Of a stretch of 64,000 nucleotides of DNA, positions 34,736-43,590 are shown one piece after another. Source of the stretch: Lysinibacillus pakistanensis (GTDB lineage: Bacteria; Bacillota; Bacilli; Bacillales_A; Planococcaceae). Numbering within the stretch: the first letter of the stretch is position 1; each line of letters starts with the position of its first letter. The notes under the pieces were generated by a model, which saw only the letters and a program-made list of their open reading frames with translations, was not told the origin of the DNA and did no database searches. A program made the translations under genes and the position numbers. The stretch spans positions 1,548,501-1,612,500 of the forward strand of contig NZ_CP126101.1 in assembly GCF_030123245.1 (NCBI RefSeq), read 5' to 3'.

Positions 34736-35632
34736 CTATATTTTTAACTGTTTGGCTAAATCGTAAATGGACGATTTGACAAATGAATCTATTTTGCTAT
34801 CTAAGCGAGATTTAGGATGAATTAGTTGAATTTTCCGATTTAGTGTATCATCTTCTAAATCTCTCTTCATTAATAGACCTGATCTTAATTCATCCTCAAT
34901 GAGTGCAACTGACAGAAACGCAATTGTTTTTCCGAAAGTAAGCATTTTCTTTATGGTGCTAACAGAATCCAACTCGATTGTATGAATGGATGGGTGGATT
35001 GGGTCCATCCATTTTTCGATAAAATGATTCGTTGAACTAGAGGAAGTGTGCAACAATATTTTATTTTTGAGGACATCCGATTTGGTGATGTCCTTTTTTG
35101 CTGCAAGTTCGTGACAAGGGCTTAATGCTAAAACAAGTGAATCTTCTCCAATTGTTTCATAAACAAGTGCCGCGTTTTCCTGCTTTGTTTCCATTATCAA
35201 ACCAAAGTCTAACTCTTGAAGAGCTACCATTTTTTCAATGTCTGGGGCTGTTTTTACTTCAAGTGATATTCGAATTTCTGGATAAGCTGTCGAAATCTGA
35301 TGAATAAGTTCTGGCATAAAAATATGGGCAGGTAGTCCGCTAGCACCAAGACGAATGGAGCCGATATGACCTGCCAAAAGATTATCGACAAAGCGATTCA
35401 TATCCTTCTGAAGCTGAACAATTTGGCGGGCATAATGATAGAGTCCTTCGCCAGCTTCTGTTAAACGATATCCCCCTGCATTTGTGCGAAATAAATGAAT
35501 CCCGTATTCCTCCTCAATCGAGCGGATATGAAAGGAAACTGTTGGCGCAGTAATGCCAAGCACTTGGGCAACGGGGGCTAATTTTTTTAATTCTACGAGT
35601 AGGCAAAATGCCTGTAATTTTAGATTATTCAT
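34736..35632 (-). CDS. LysR-family regulator divergent from the ABC importer
   Basis: The 298-residue protein has a LysR helix-turn-helix (LVELKKLAPVAQVLGITAPTVSFHIRSIEEEYGIHLF in two parts, residues ~12-50) and an effector domain (RLGASGLPAHIFMPELI...). It is divergent from the ABC ATPase gene with 133 bp between them, the standard LysR arrangement, so it very likely controls the importer-metallohydrolase operon. TCCTCC on the plus strand next to its start is its ribosome site. Confidence 0.87.
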   Translation of the reverse strand: MNNLKLQAFCLLVELKKLAPVAQVLGITAPTVSFHIRSIEEEYGIHLFRTNAGGYRLTEAGEGLYHYARQIVQLQKDMNRFVDNLLAGHIGSIRLGASGLPAHIFMPELIHQISTAYPEIRISLEVKTAPDIEKMVALQELDFGLIMETKQENAALVYETIGEDSLVLALSPCHELAAKKDITKSDVLKNKILLHTSSSSTNHFIEKWMDPIHPSIHTIELDSVSTIKKMLTFGKTIAFLSVALIEDELRSGLLMKRDLEDDTLNRKIQLIHPKSRLDSKIDSFVKSSIYDLAKQLKI

Positions 35633-35768
35633 TTTATCCTCCTAAAGTAAATTAGAAAAAATCTTGCATTTGCTTAAGTTTATTAGAATTTTTTTAACGA
35701 GTTATTAATAGAACATTAATATTTTCTAAATATCTAGGATTTATAGTTGTATTAGCGAGGAGGATATG

Positions 35769-36734
35769 ATGAAAATCTCACTAACAAATATCGAGAAGAA
35801 ATTTGGACATGCTCAGGTGCTATGGCCAATTAATCTGGAATTAGAAAGTAAATTTATTACGATTCTAGGACAATCAGGCTGCGGGAAGACTACATTATTA
35901 AAAATATTAGCCGGACTTGAACAACCAACAGGTGGAGAAATTCGATTTGATGAAACGATGATTTATTCATCTAATCTTCATCAAAATATCAAACCAAATA
36001 AACGTAATATTGCAATGGTTTTTCAAGATTTTGCGCTCTGGCCCCATATGACAATTTTTCAAAATATTGCGTTTGGCTTGAAGGGAATTGTTCCAAAGGA
36101 AGGTATTCCTCAACGAGTGCAGTATGTGATGAACTTAGTGAAAATGAAGGGGTATGAGAAACGTAAACCTGGGGAGCTTTCAGGAGGGCAGCAGCAACGG
36201 GTAGCACTTGCGAGAGCGCTTGCGACAAATCCCAAGCTTATTTTATTTGATGAGCCCTTATCAGCCCTTGATGCAGTACTTAGAGAACAGATGCAGGCTG
36301 AAATTATGCAAATTATTGATGAACTAGATTGTCAGGCAATTTTTGTCACTCATGACCAAACAGAGGCGATGACAATGTCTGATCAAATTATTGTGATGGA
36401 GGCAGGCAGAATCGCACAAATAGGAACACCTGAGGAAATATATCTTGCGCCAGCAACTCCATATGTGGCTGATTTTATTGGTAAAGTGAATTGGTTTGAA
36501 AAAGGTAACTATATTGTGCGACCTGAGGGGGTTTCCAGAATACAACGCCCAGGAACAATTGCAAAGTTTGCAACAATCATAAAAAGCACCTTTGTTGGGG
36601 ATCGTTATTTAGTGCAGGCAGAGGTAGAAGGTAAGCAATGGAGCTTTTATGAGGCACAGCCCATAGAGCATGGTATAAAACTTGAAGTGTTTATTGACAA
36701 AAAACAAATATATCAATTGGAGGGTTCACATTGA
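35769..36734 (+). CDS. ABC importer ATP-binding protein (FbpC/PotA-like, with TOBE)
   Basis: Two ATGs are adjacent (35766, 35769); the second is better spaced from GAGGAGG. The ~321-residue protein has Walker A GQSGCGKTT, signature LSGGQQQR, Walker B LILFDEPLSALD, TVTHDQTEA-type switch (FVTHDQTEAMT) and a short C-terminal TOBE-like domain (IVRPEGVSRIQ...), as in iron(III), spermidine or 2-aminoethylphosphonate importers. Its stop overlaps the next start (TTGA). First gene of a four-gene operon. Confidence 0.9.
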   Translation: MKISLTNIEKKFGHAQVLWPINLELESKFITILGQSGCGKTTLLKILAGLEQPTGGEIRFDETMIYSSNLHQNIKPNKRNIAMVFQDFALWPHMTIFQNIAFGLKGIVPKEGIPQRVQYVMNLVKMKGYEKRKPGELSGGQQQRVALARALATNPKLILFDEPLSALDAVLREQMQAEIMQIIDELDCQAIFVTHDQTEAMTMSDQIIVMEAGRIAQIGTPEEIYLAPATPYVADFIGKVNWFEKGNYIVRPEGVSRIQRPGTIAKFATIIKSTFVGDRYLVQAEVEGKQWSFYEAQPIEHGIKLEVFIDKKQIYQLEGSH

Positions 36735-37756
36735 AGAGAAGAGGTTTAAAGCTTTTTGCGACTGCTGGTATTCTATTGACATTGGCATTAGCTGGGTGTG
36801 GTAACAAAGAAGTAGAGAAAACAGAGAAAGTAAGTGCACAGCCAAAAGAAGAGCAAATATTAACAGTATATTCAGCAGGTCCAGATGGATTAGCAGCAAA
36901 TATTCAACAAGCATTTGAAGAAAAAACAGGTATAAAAGTAGAGATGTTTCAAGGGACAACAGGTAAAATTTTGTCACGATTAGAGGCAGAAAAAAATAAT
37001 CCTGTAGCTGATGTTGTTGTACTGGCATCTGTCGCATCTATGGATGGCTTAAAGGAAACGTCACAGCTACAAAGCTATCAAGATGCTAAACAGGCAGAAA
37101 AAATCAATTCTGACTGGTCAGATGCTGAGGGCTATTATTATGGATACAGTGCTTCTGCATTAGGTATAGCTTATAACACAAAAAATACGCAAGAAGTACC
37201 GACAGATTGGTCAGATTTAGCAAAGGAACAATGGCAAAATAAAATCAATATACCCGATCCAAGCTTGTCAGGCTCTGCTGTAGATTTTCTATATGGCTAT
37301 GCGCTGGCGGAAAAAAATGCTTGGAAAACGATGGGGCTATGGAAGAACAATGGCTTACAAGTAAATGGTGCGAATAAGGAAGCTTTAGATGCCGTCATAA
37401 CAGGTGATAAAAATGCTACAATTGCAGGCGTAGATTATATGGCTTATAAGGCAAAAGCAGACGGCGAGCCAGTGGAAATTATGTATCCGAAAAGTGGAAC
37501 AGTTGTTAGCCCAAGAGCAGTTGGTATTTTAAAGGATGCAAAGCATATTGAGGCTGCAAAAGAATACGTAGATTTTTTACTATCTGATGAGGGACAAAAG
37601 CTTGTAACAGATGCTTACTTACTGCCTGGCAACAAAGAAATACCTGTAAAAAATCGTGCTGCATTAGATGAGGTTCCACAGTTAACTGTGAATTGGAAAG
37701 GTGCAGAAGCAGACCAGCTTGAGATATTAACGAAATTTAATGATATGTTTCGTTAA
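36731..37756 (+). CDS. ABC importer substrate-binding lipoprotein
   Basis: Start TTG 36731 overlaps the ATPase stop, five bases after GGAGGG. A lipobox LALAGCG at residues 18-24 shows it is a lipoprotein anchored outside the membrane. The mature part (LTVYSAGPDGLAANIQQAFEEKTGIKVE; GTTGKILSRLEAE) is typical of the FbpA/AfuA-like iron(III) and phosphonate-binding cluster. YYYGYSASALGIAYN near 138 is tyrosine-rich, but iron ligands cannot be assigned with certainty. Substrate therefore remains open: ferric iron, 2-aminoethylphosphonate or another small anion. Confidence 0.85.
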   Translation: MKRRGLKLFATAGILLTLALAGCGNKEVEKTEKVSAQPKEEQILTVYSAGPDGLAANIQQAFEEKTGIKVEMFQGTTGKILSRLEAEKNNPVADVVVLASVASMDGLKETSQLQSYQDAKQAEKINSDWSDAEGYYYGYSASALGIAYNTKNTQEVPTDWSDLAKEQWQNKINIPDPSLSGSAVDFLYGYALAEKNAWKTMGLWKNNGLQVNGANKEALDAVITGDKNATIAGVDYMAYKAKADGEPVEIMYPKSGTVVSPRAVGILKDAKHIEAAKEYVDFLLSDEGQKLVTDAYLLPGNKEIPVKNRAALDEVPQLTVNWKGAEADQLEILTKFNDMFR

Positions 37757-37764
37757 GAAATAGG

Positions 37765-37783
37765 AGGAGGTTTTGCGCCTCCT
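37765..37783 (+). promoter_or_regulatory. Intergenic hairpin between binding protein and permease genes
   Basis: AGGAGG-ttttgcg-CCTCCT forms a 6-bp stem just after the binding-protein stop. Such hairpins often stabilise the upstream message or weaken read-through, giving more binding protein than permease. Confidence 0.4.
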
Positions 37784-37815
37784 TCAAGTTTTTGCATGGA
37801 AGGATGGAAACATCA

Positions 37816-39477
37816 ATGATTATGGAAGGCAGACTCACTTTTGGTTTTTTACTGACAATAGTTGTCACATTTGCTATTGCTCCATTAATAGCTATTTTAG
37901 GTTACACCTTTTTGAAGGATGGGCAATTTGACATCTCACAAATCAATCGAATGCTGGAAGCTGAAAGAGTGTGGAGGACGCTTGGGAACTCCATGCTATT
38001 AGGGGTACTTGTAATAGTTGGAACAACCATTATTGCATTTCCAATGGCACTTATCAGAACGAAAACAAGTTTATATCGTTATGATTGGCTTGATATTATT
38101 TTAACCATTCCATTTATGACTCCTCCGTATATTGGTTCAATGGGATGGATTTTGTTTATGCAGCATAATGGCTTTCTTCAACAGCTATTTCCAAGCTCAG
38201 CCTGGTTAACGAAAACCTTCTTTTCTTTATTCGGTATGGTGATGATTATGAGCTTACATCTCTTTCCTTTTTTGTGTTTAATGTTGAAAAATACGCTCCT
38301 TCGTATTAATGGTTCCTTTTTAGATGCAGCACTCATTTTTGGACGAAGCCCCTGGAGAAATTGGACGAAAATCGTTTTACCTTTAGTGGTATCAAGCTAT
38401 GTCTTAGGAAGTCTGCTAATTTTTATAAAAACACTTGCGGAATTTGGAACACCTGCCACTTTTGGAAGTCGAATTGGATTTCAAGTATTTACAACAGAAA
38501 TTCATACTTACTTATCAAGATGGCCAGTAGACATTAGCATGGCGACATCCCTGTCTTTATTTTTACTCTCGGTTTGTCTTGTCATCTGGTATATTCAAAA
38601 TCTTATTGGACGCAAACATACATATGGCGTTCTATCTGGTAAAACACCAGCAATGCGTGAGGTTAGGGATAAATGGTATATCAAATTAGGCTCATGGATG
38701 TTTGTGGGAGTTGTTCTTTTATTGTCAATCGGTATTCCTTACTTTTCCATTGTCGTAACATCTTTGCAAAAAGTAAGAGGAAATGGTTTGCAAGCAGGAA
38801 ATTTTAGCTTTGCATCCTATCAAGAGATGTTTACAGGGGGAAGCGCTGGATTATCGGCATTTTTAAATAGTGTGATGTTTTCTGTTATAACGGCTGTTGT
38901 GACGGCTATTATTGGATTGTGTATCGCACTATATATTAAAAAGGGTGAAACGAAAAAGCAGCAAGTATTAGATTTCTTTAGTTTAATGCCTACTATTGTA
39001 CCTGGAATTGTCTTTGTAGTTGGGTTAATCATGTTTTGGAATGCGCCATGGTTACCGGCAACTATATATAACACAAAGACAATGGTTGTTGTCACGTATT
39101 GTATTCTTTTCTTACCGTATTCTGTGCAATACACAAAATCCTCATTATCCCAAATAGATTCGTCAATCTTTCAATCAGCAGCTATTTTTGGACGAAGTAA
39201 ATGGGATGTTTATCGACAGATTATAATTCCTTTATTAATGCAAGGAATTCTCGCTGGTATGATGATGACATTTATTATTTCCATGCGTGAGCTTGTAGCT
39301 GGATTATTAATTTTGCCTCCATCAGTGGAGACTGGGGCAACATTTATTTACAGTCAGTTCGAGCAAGGAAATGTTGGGGTGGGAATGGCTGTTGCAGTTA
39401 TTACTGTGGTCATGACCGTTATTTTCATGTTTCTACTCGGGTGGCTGCAAAAGCGGGGAGGGCATGAGAATGCTTAA
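37816..39477 (+). CDS. ABC importer permease, two fused inner-membrane domains
   Basis: Several in-frame starts exist (37792 TTG, 37804, 37816, 37822); none has an ideal ribosome site and 37816 is a choice. The ~553-residue protein carries two homologous six-segment halves, each with an EAA-type loop (AALIFGRSPWRNWTKIVLPL; SAAIFGRSKWDVYRQIIIPL), as in FbpB/ThiP-type permeases. It forms the channel for the adjacent ATPase and binding protein. It overlaps the next gene by 8 bp. Confidence 0.87.
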   Translation: MIMEGRLTFGFLLTIVVTFAIAPLIAILGYTFLKDGQFDISQINRMLEAERVWRTLGNSMLLGVLVIVGTTIIAFPMALIRTKTSLYRYDWLDIILTIPFMTPPYIGSMGWILFMQHNGFLQQLFPSSAWLTKTFFSLFGMVMIMSLHLFPFLCLMLKNTLLRINGSFLDAALIFGRSPWRNWTKIVLPLVVSSYVLGSLLIFIKTLAEFGTPATFGSRIGFQVFTTEIHTYLSRWPVDISMATSLSLFLLSVCLVIWYIQNLIGRKHTYGVLSGKTPAMREVRDKWYIKLGSWMFVGVVLLLSIGIPYFSIVVTSLQKVRGNGLQAGNFSFASYQEMFTGGSAGLSAFLNSVMFSVITAVVTAIIGLCIALYIKKGETKKQQVLDFFSLMPTIVPGIVFVVGLIMFWNAPWLPATIYNTKTMVVVTYCILFLPYSVQYTKSSLSQIDSSIFQSAAIFGRSKWDVYRQIIIPLLMQGILAGMMMTFIISMRELVAGLLILPPSVETGATFIYSQFEQGNVGVGMAVAVITVVMTVIFMFLLGWLQKRGGHENA

Positions 39478-40552
39478 TATCGAGATTTTAGGTGGAGTCG
39501 GTGAATATGGCCGTAATTGTTTTTATATTGAAAAAGAGAGGCGGGCTATTTTACTGGATTGTGGCGTGATGAACAATCCTCAAAAAACCTTGCCAAACTT
39601 AACAGAGGCCCACGTAGCAAAGCTTGAGGCAGTATTCATTTCCCATTCCCATATTGATCATGTAGGTGCTATTCCGTTACTCGAAAAGTGGGGATATAAT
39701 GGGCCAATTATAATGAGTGATATGACGGCACAGCAACTAAAAATGACCTTTTCAAATATTAGTATTTTTCATCCAGAATCAATTGGAGAATGGATATTTG
39801 TGAATAAGGATGTAGCCTATCAGTGGGGGTATAGTGGACATCTTATTGGAAGCGTTTGGTATAAGATTCGTTTTTGGGGGAAGATGCTCTTTTACTCTGG
39901 CGATTATGTCACGGATTCTTATTTATTGAAGGCTACGCTGCCAGTAGCGGATGGGACGATTTATGATGTTGCATTTATCGACAGCGGTCATGTTGAAAAA
40001 CAAATCAATAATTTTCAAACATTGCAGCAAATAATGGAATATATAAGCGTTCATCCAGAACAACCATTTATTTTTCCATCTTCATTTTCAGGAAAAACTG
40101 TCGATATTGCAGCCTACCTCCATCAACATACACAGCGAACCCTGCATATCGATCAGGATTTAATATCGCTATTTGAACAGTATGAGAAGGCATCTGAAAA
40201 TTTATTGCCTACTAAAGGCATTTTGCCATCTTTTAAACAACAATGTCAGACAAAGAGTGCTGATATTTATTTTGTGCCTGATCGTAATGCGTCAGAGCTA
40301 TTGGAGCTACTACAAAAAATACCGAAAGCAATCGTTATTTTTACAGGCTATTGGCAAAAAGATAACTATAAAATGATGTTATCAAAAACGGAATACAAGG
40401 AATTTTTTTATAAAACACATCCTGATTATCATGATATTTTAACACTTTCTAAAACAATACATGCTCAAACGACCATTTATTTTCATAGTTCATTTACGAA
40501 CAGAGAAACTACACTTTTGCAATTACTTAAAAACAAGAAGGCACTAACATGA
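39470..40552 (+). CDS. Metallo-beta-lactamase-fold hydrolase in the importer operon
   Basis: ATG 39470 is seven bases from GGGGAGGG and overlaps the permease end, giving 360 residues. The zinc motifs are present: HSHIDHVG (about 56-63), a later histidine in GYSGHLIGS and an aspartate in FYSGDYV. The layout resembles RNase J/beta-CASP-like or ComEC/PhnP-like hydrolases, but the second half is not clearly beta-CASP. Coupling to an ABC importer and a LysR regulator suggests it acts on the imported compound, perhaps a phosphodiester or phosphonate ester; that is inference. Confidence 0.75.
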   Translation: MLNIEILGGVGEYGRNCFYIEKERRAILLDCGVMNNPQKTLPNLTEAHVAKLEAVFISHSHIDHVGAIPLLEKWGYNGPIIMSDMTAQQLKMTFSNISIFHPESIGEWIFVNKDVAYQWGYSGHLIGSVWYKIRFWGKMLFYSGDYVTDSYLLKATLPVADGTIYDVAFIDSGHVEKQINNFQTLQQIMEYISVHPEQPFIFPSSFSGKTVDIAAYLHQHTQRTLHIDQDLISLFEQYEKASENLLPTKGILPSFKQQCQTKSADIYFVPDRNASELLELLQKIPKAIVIFTGYWQKDNYKMMLSKTEYKEFFYKTHPDYHDILTLSKTIHAQTTIYFHSSFTNRETTLLQLLKNKKALT

Positions 40553-40651
40553 TGTCCTACATTATGAATATTAATGACATGTATGTAATACCATGCTTCC
40601 GATTTCCAGTTAACTTTCAAAACAATTGCTAAAATTCATTTGAAGACAGTG

Positions 40652-40699
40652 AACAGGCTTTGTACTTTTGATTTGTACAAGGCTTGTTGCTGTTTTTTT
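40652..40699 (+). terminator. Terminator of the importer operon
   Basis: AACAGGCTTTGTAC pairs with GTACAAGGCTTGTT (two G-T pairs), and seven Ts follow four bases later. Confidence 0.75.
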
Positions 40700-40846
40700 G
40701 CAATTACTTTGAATTTTGTATGGAATTAGCTAAAAGGCAAATAAAAACACTGAAAAATTTGTTCTAACTTTTTTAATTTCGCTTACACTTACTATAGGAC
40801 GAACTCTTAGCTTTAACACAAGGGAGGAAATGACATAGCGAAAAAA

Positions 40847-42145
40847 ATGGGAATTGTCGCGCTACTATTATTCGGTGTTTATTTGCTGTGTATGTATTGG
40901 TATATATTCCATAGCGGTGGTGGTACAGTACCAAGAGCATTCCAGGGAACCGTTGCAGATCCAGTTATGTTTATGTCTGAAAAAGAGCTGTTTCTAAGTG
41001 GTGAATATTCAAAAATAAGAAACTTCCTTTTCTTTGTTGCAACTCCATTGGAATGGTTAGTGTACGCTTTCATTTTGCTAACAGGCATTTCACGTTATTT
41101 CGAAAAAGTGGCGACAGCACAAACGAAGTGGAAGTTATTACGGAACGCAGGCTATTTATTCTTATTATCATTGCTACTGTATCTTGTGCTATTCCCTCTA
41201 GACTATTATCGTTACTATTTAAGCAAAAGCTACGGTATAAGCACACAAGCATTCTCGTCATGGATGCGAGATGGCATTATTGATTTTTGGGTTAATTTCG
41301 GCACGAGCCTCATCGTAGTATCAGTCATATATTGGCTTATTAAAAAGAGTGAAAAAAAATGGTGGCTATATACTTGGCTTTTAACGATTCCATTTACAAT
41401 ATTTGTGATGTTTATCCAGCCAGTTGTCATTGATCCCTTATATAATGATTTTTATCCATTAAAAAATAAGGAACTAGAAGCGAAAATTCTCTCTATCGCT
41501 GACCAGGCTCATATTCCAGCAGAGCATGTTTATGAAGTGAATATGGCAGAGAAAACAAATGCCTTAAATGCATATGTCACAGGCATAGGAAGTAATTCAA
41601 GGATTGTTTTATGGGATACAACCTTAAATCGTCTCACAGACAATGAAATATTATTTATCATGGCACATGAAATGGGACATTACGTTGAAAAACATATTTA
41701 TTTTGGTATAGCTGGGTACCTAGTGTTAACTTTAGGAGGATTGTGGTTAACCTCCAGATGTATGCGATGGGTGATTAGAAGATATGGACAGGTATTAAAA
41801 ATAAAAAAAATGGGTGATATAGCCTCTTATCCGTTATTTTTACTTATTACCTCCATATTGCTGTTTGCTTCTAACCCTTTGACAAATTATGTGTCAAGGT
41901 ATCAGGAAACAAGAGCCGATCAATACGCTATTTCACTTACGGGTGATCGAGAGTCTGCCGTTACTGCATTCCAAAAGCTAACGATATCTGGTTTAAGTGA
42001 GGTAAATCCACAGCTTCTTGTAAAATGGTTTCGCTATACACACCCACCAATGCTGGATCGAATTGATAGGGTAGCGGAAAAAGAGGGGCAAAAAAAGGAG
42101 GCTCCTGTTAAAGAGGAGCAGAAAAAAGAACAACAAAAGCAATAA
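40847..42145 (+). CDS. M48-family membrane metalloprotease (YhfN/Ste24-like)
   Basis: From the first ATG (40847) the protein has 432 residues: several membrane segments (~3-20, 62-82, 103-120, 150-190, 283-300, 325-345) and the zinc motif HEMGH at 274-278 with a downstream ETRAD glutamate. It is like CAAX-protease-type YhfN of B. subtilis. The GGGAGG ribosome site (40822-40827) is 19 bases from this ATG but 7 from an in-frame ATA at 40835 (ATA GCG AAA AAA ATG), so translation may begin at ATA, or an ATG start was mutated. A Lys/Glu-rich tail follows residue 405. Confidence 0.85.
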   Translation: MGIVALLLFGVYLLCMYWYIFHSGGGTVPRAFQGTVADPVMFMSEKELFLSGEYSKIRNFLFFVATPLEWLVYAFILLTGISRYFEKVATAQTKWKLLRNAGYLFLLSLLLYLVLFPLDYYRYYLSKSYGISTQAFSSWMRDGIIDFWVNFGTSLIVVSVIYWLIKKSEKKWWLYTWLLTIPFTIFVMFIQPVVIDPLYNDFYPLKNKELEAKILSIADQAHIPAEHVYEVNMAEKTNALNAYVTGIGSNSRIVLWDTTLNRLTDNEILFIMAHEMGHYVEKHIYFGIAGYLVLTLGGLWLTSRCMRWVIRRYGQVLKIKKMGDIASYPLFLLITSILLFASNPLTNYVSRYQETRADQYAISLTGDRESAVTAFQKLTISGLSEVNPQLLVKWFRYTHPPMLDRIDRVAEKEGQKKEAPVKEEQKKEQQKQ

Positions 42146-42230
42146 ATAGGCAGGGTTTCTTGGACGTAAAAGTTGGGTATCCTAGTAGAAGGATTGAAAA
42201 CTTGTTTGTTCTTATGATAGGGGAATCGTT

Positions 42231-43046
42231 ATGCGTAATATTATCATCATTACACTTTCATCGATTTTAGTGGCCTTTGCTTATAATTTTTTGTTAATTC
42301 CCCATGAAATATTAAGTGGTGGATTGAGTGGAATAGCTATTATGCTTGGTATTGTAACACCCTTAAATACAGGGGTCTTAAATTTACTATTGAATTTACC
42401 GCTTCTTATTATAGGCGTTATGAAGCTTGGGAAGCGGTTTATTGGATATACGATACTATCAGTGGCTGTCTTGTCAATTAGCCTGTATATTATTCCTATT
42501 TATAAGGCTACTCAAGAACCCATCCTTGCCTCCTTATTTGGTGGTGTTATTGTCGGAATCGGCACGGGTATGATTTTTCGTGCGTCTGGCTCCTCTGGTG
42601 GCTTTGACATTATAGCCATGCTGTTAAGCCGAAAACGCGATTTCCCATTAGGTGCATTAATTTCTGGAATGAATGGAATAGTAGTAGCTATCTCAGGCTT
42701 CGTTTTTAGCTGGGATGCTGCCTTACTCACTCTTGTATCGATTTATGCTACGGGCAAGATTGTCGATACGATTCATACTAGCCATATAAAATTGACGCTG
42801 ATGATTATTACAGGTGAGGGTGAGGAAGTAAAGCAGCAACTTTTATCAAAGCTTCATCGTGGTGTAACGATAATGGATGCGAAGGGTGCTTACTCTGGGG
42901 AAGGGCGTAAGGTTTTAATTACAGTAATTACACGTTATCAGCTTGCCGAAGTTAAAAATATGATTAAGGAAACAGATGCAAAGGCATTTGTTAATATTTT
43001 ACAAACGACAGAGGTAATTGGTGTTTTTGATAGGGGCTCAAAGTAA
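42231..43046 (+). CDS. YitT-family membrane protein (DUF161 + DUF2179)
   Basis: The 271-residue protein has five or so membrane segments with the family motif FLLIPHEILSGGLSGIAIML near the start and ASGSSGGFDIIAMLLSRK later, and a soluble C-terminal DUF2179 domain (IMIITGEGEEVKQQLLSKLHRGVTIMDAKGAYSG in parts). Bacillaceae carry several paralogues; function is not established. It sits alone, with a long hairpin at 43069 downstream. Confidence 0.87.
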   Translation: MRNIIIITLSSILVAFAYNFLLIPHEILSGGLSGIAIMLGIVTPLNTGVLNLLLNLPLLIIGVMKLGKRFIGYTILSVAVLSISLYIIPIYKATQEPILASLFGGVIVGIGTGMIFRASGSSGGFDIIAMLLSRKRDFPLGALISGMNGIVVAISGFVFSWDAALLTLVSIYATGKIVDTIHTSHIKLTLMIITGEGEEVKQQLLSKLHRGVTIMDAKGAYSGEGRKVLITVITRYQLAEVKNMIKETDAKAFVNILQTTEVIGVFDRGSK

Positions 43047-43068
43047 ATTAAAGTGAATATTTCTTGTA

Positions 43069-43115
43069 CACACGTTATCGGTTATAATAAATATAATCGA
43101 ACGTGTGTTTTTATT
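43069..43115 (+). terminator. Terminator of the yitT-type gene, overlapping the next promoter
   Basis: ACACACGTT (43070-43078) and AACGTGTGT (about 43100-43108) are perfect 9-bp arms followed by TTTTTATT. The loop contains TTATAATAAATATAAT, which may also serve as -10 material for the mmcQ-type gene. Confidence 0.6.
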
Positions 43116-43141
43116 ATGGGATAGATAGGGAGAGATTCAAA

Positions 43142-43516
43142 ATGGACAAAGAATCAATTCATGCGTATTGTTTAAAGCTTCGAGGAACAACACATGATTA
43201 TAAACAGGAGTGGGAGGCTGACCGCTACCAAGTTAGTGGAAAAATGTATGCAATGATAGGGGGGAATGCTACCGGAAAGCCAGTTCTTACGCTGAAATGC
43301 GAGCCCCAGCGTGCAGAAGAATTAAGGGAAGCTTACGAAAGTATCATACCTGGCTATTATATGAATAAAACTCATTGGAACTCCATTTACATGGATTCAG
43401 ATGATGTACCCCTTGATTTGGTAGAAAAGCTTATCGAACATTCCTATGACCTAGTTTTCGGAAAGCTAACAAAAAAAGCACAGCAGGAAGTCCTTTTACT
43501 TGAAGAGACAATGTGA
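43142..43516 (+). CDS. MmcQ/YjbR-family protein
   Basis: ATG 43142 (124 residues) follows GGGAGAG; the frame extends upstream without support. The protein shows the MmcQ/YjbR (CyaY-like fold) pattern: an N-terminal helix with CLKLRGTTHDYKQEW, GKMYAMIGG, VLTLKCEPQRAEELRE and YMNKTHWNSIYMDSDDVPLDLVEKLIEHSYDLVFGKL in parts. Members are described as double-wing DNA-binding-like proteins of unknown role. It is monocistronic and ends just before a strong terminator and the 21-bp array. Confidence 0.85.
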   Translation: MDKESIHAYCLKLRGTTHDYKQEWEADRYQVSGKMYAMIGGNATGKPVLTLKCEPQRAEELREAYESIIPGYYMNKTHWNSIYMDSDDVPLDLVEKLIEHSYDLVFGKLTKKAQQEVLLLEETM

Positions 43517-43540
43517 CATTATAGTGTAAGATGGAAGGTT

Positions 43541-43590
43541 AAAAAACTACCCTTTTTCTAAGATATATTGAGAAAATGGGTAGTTTTTTT
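43541..43590. terminator. Terminator after the MmcQ gene
   Basis: AAAAAACTACCC (43541-43552) pairs with GGGTAGTTTTTT (43578-43589) plus an inner TTTTCT/AGAAAA, with T runs on both strands. Confidence 0.85.
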
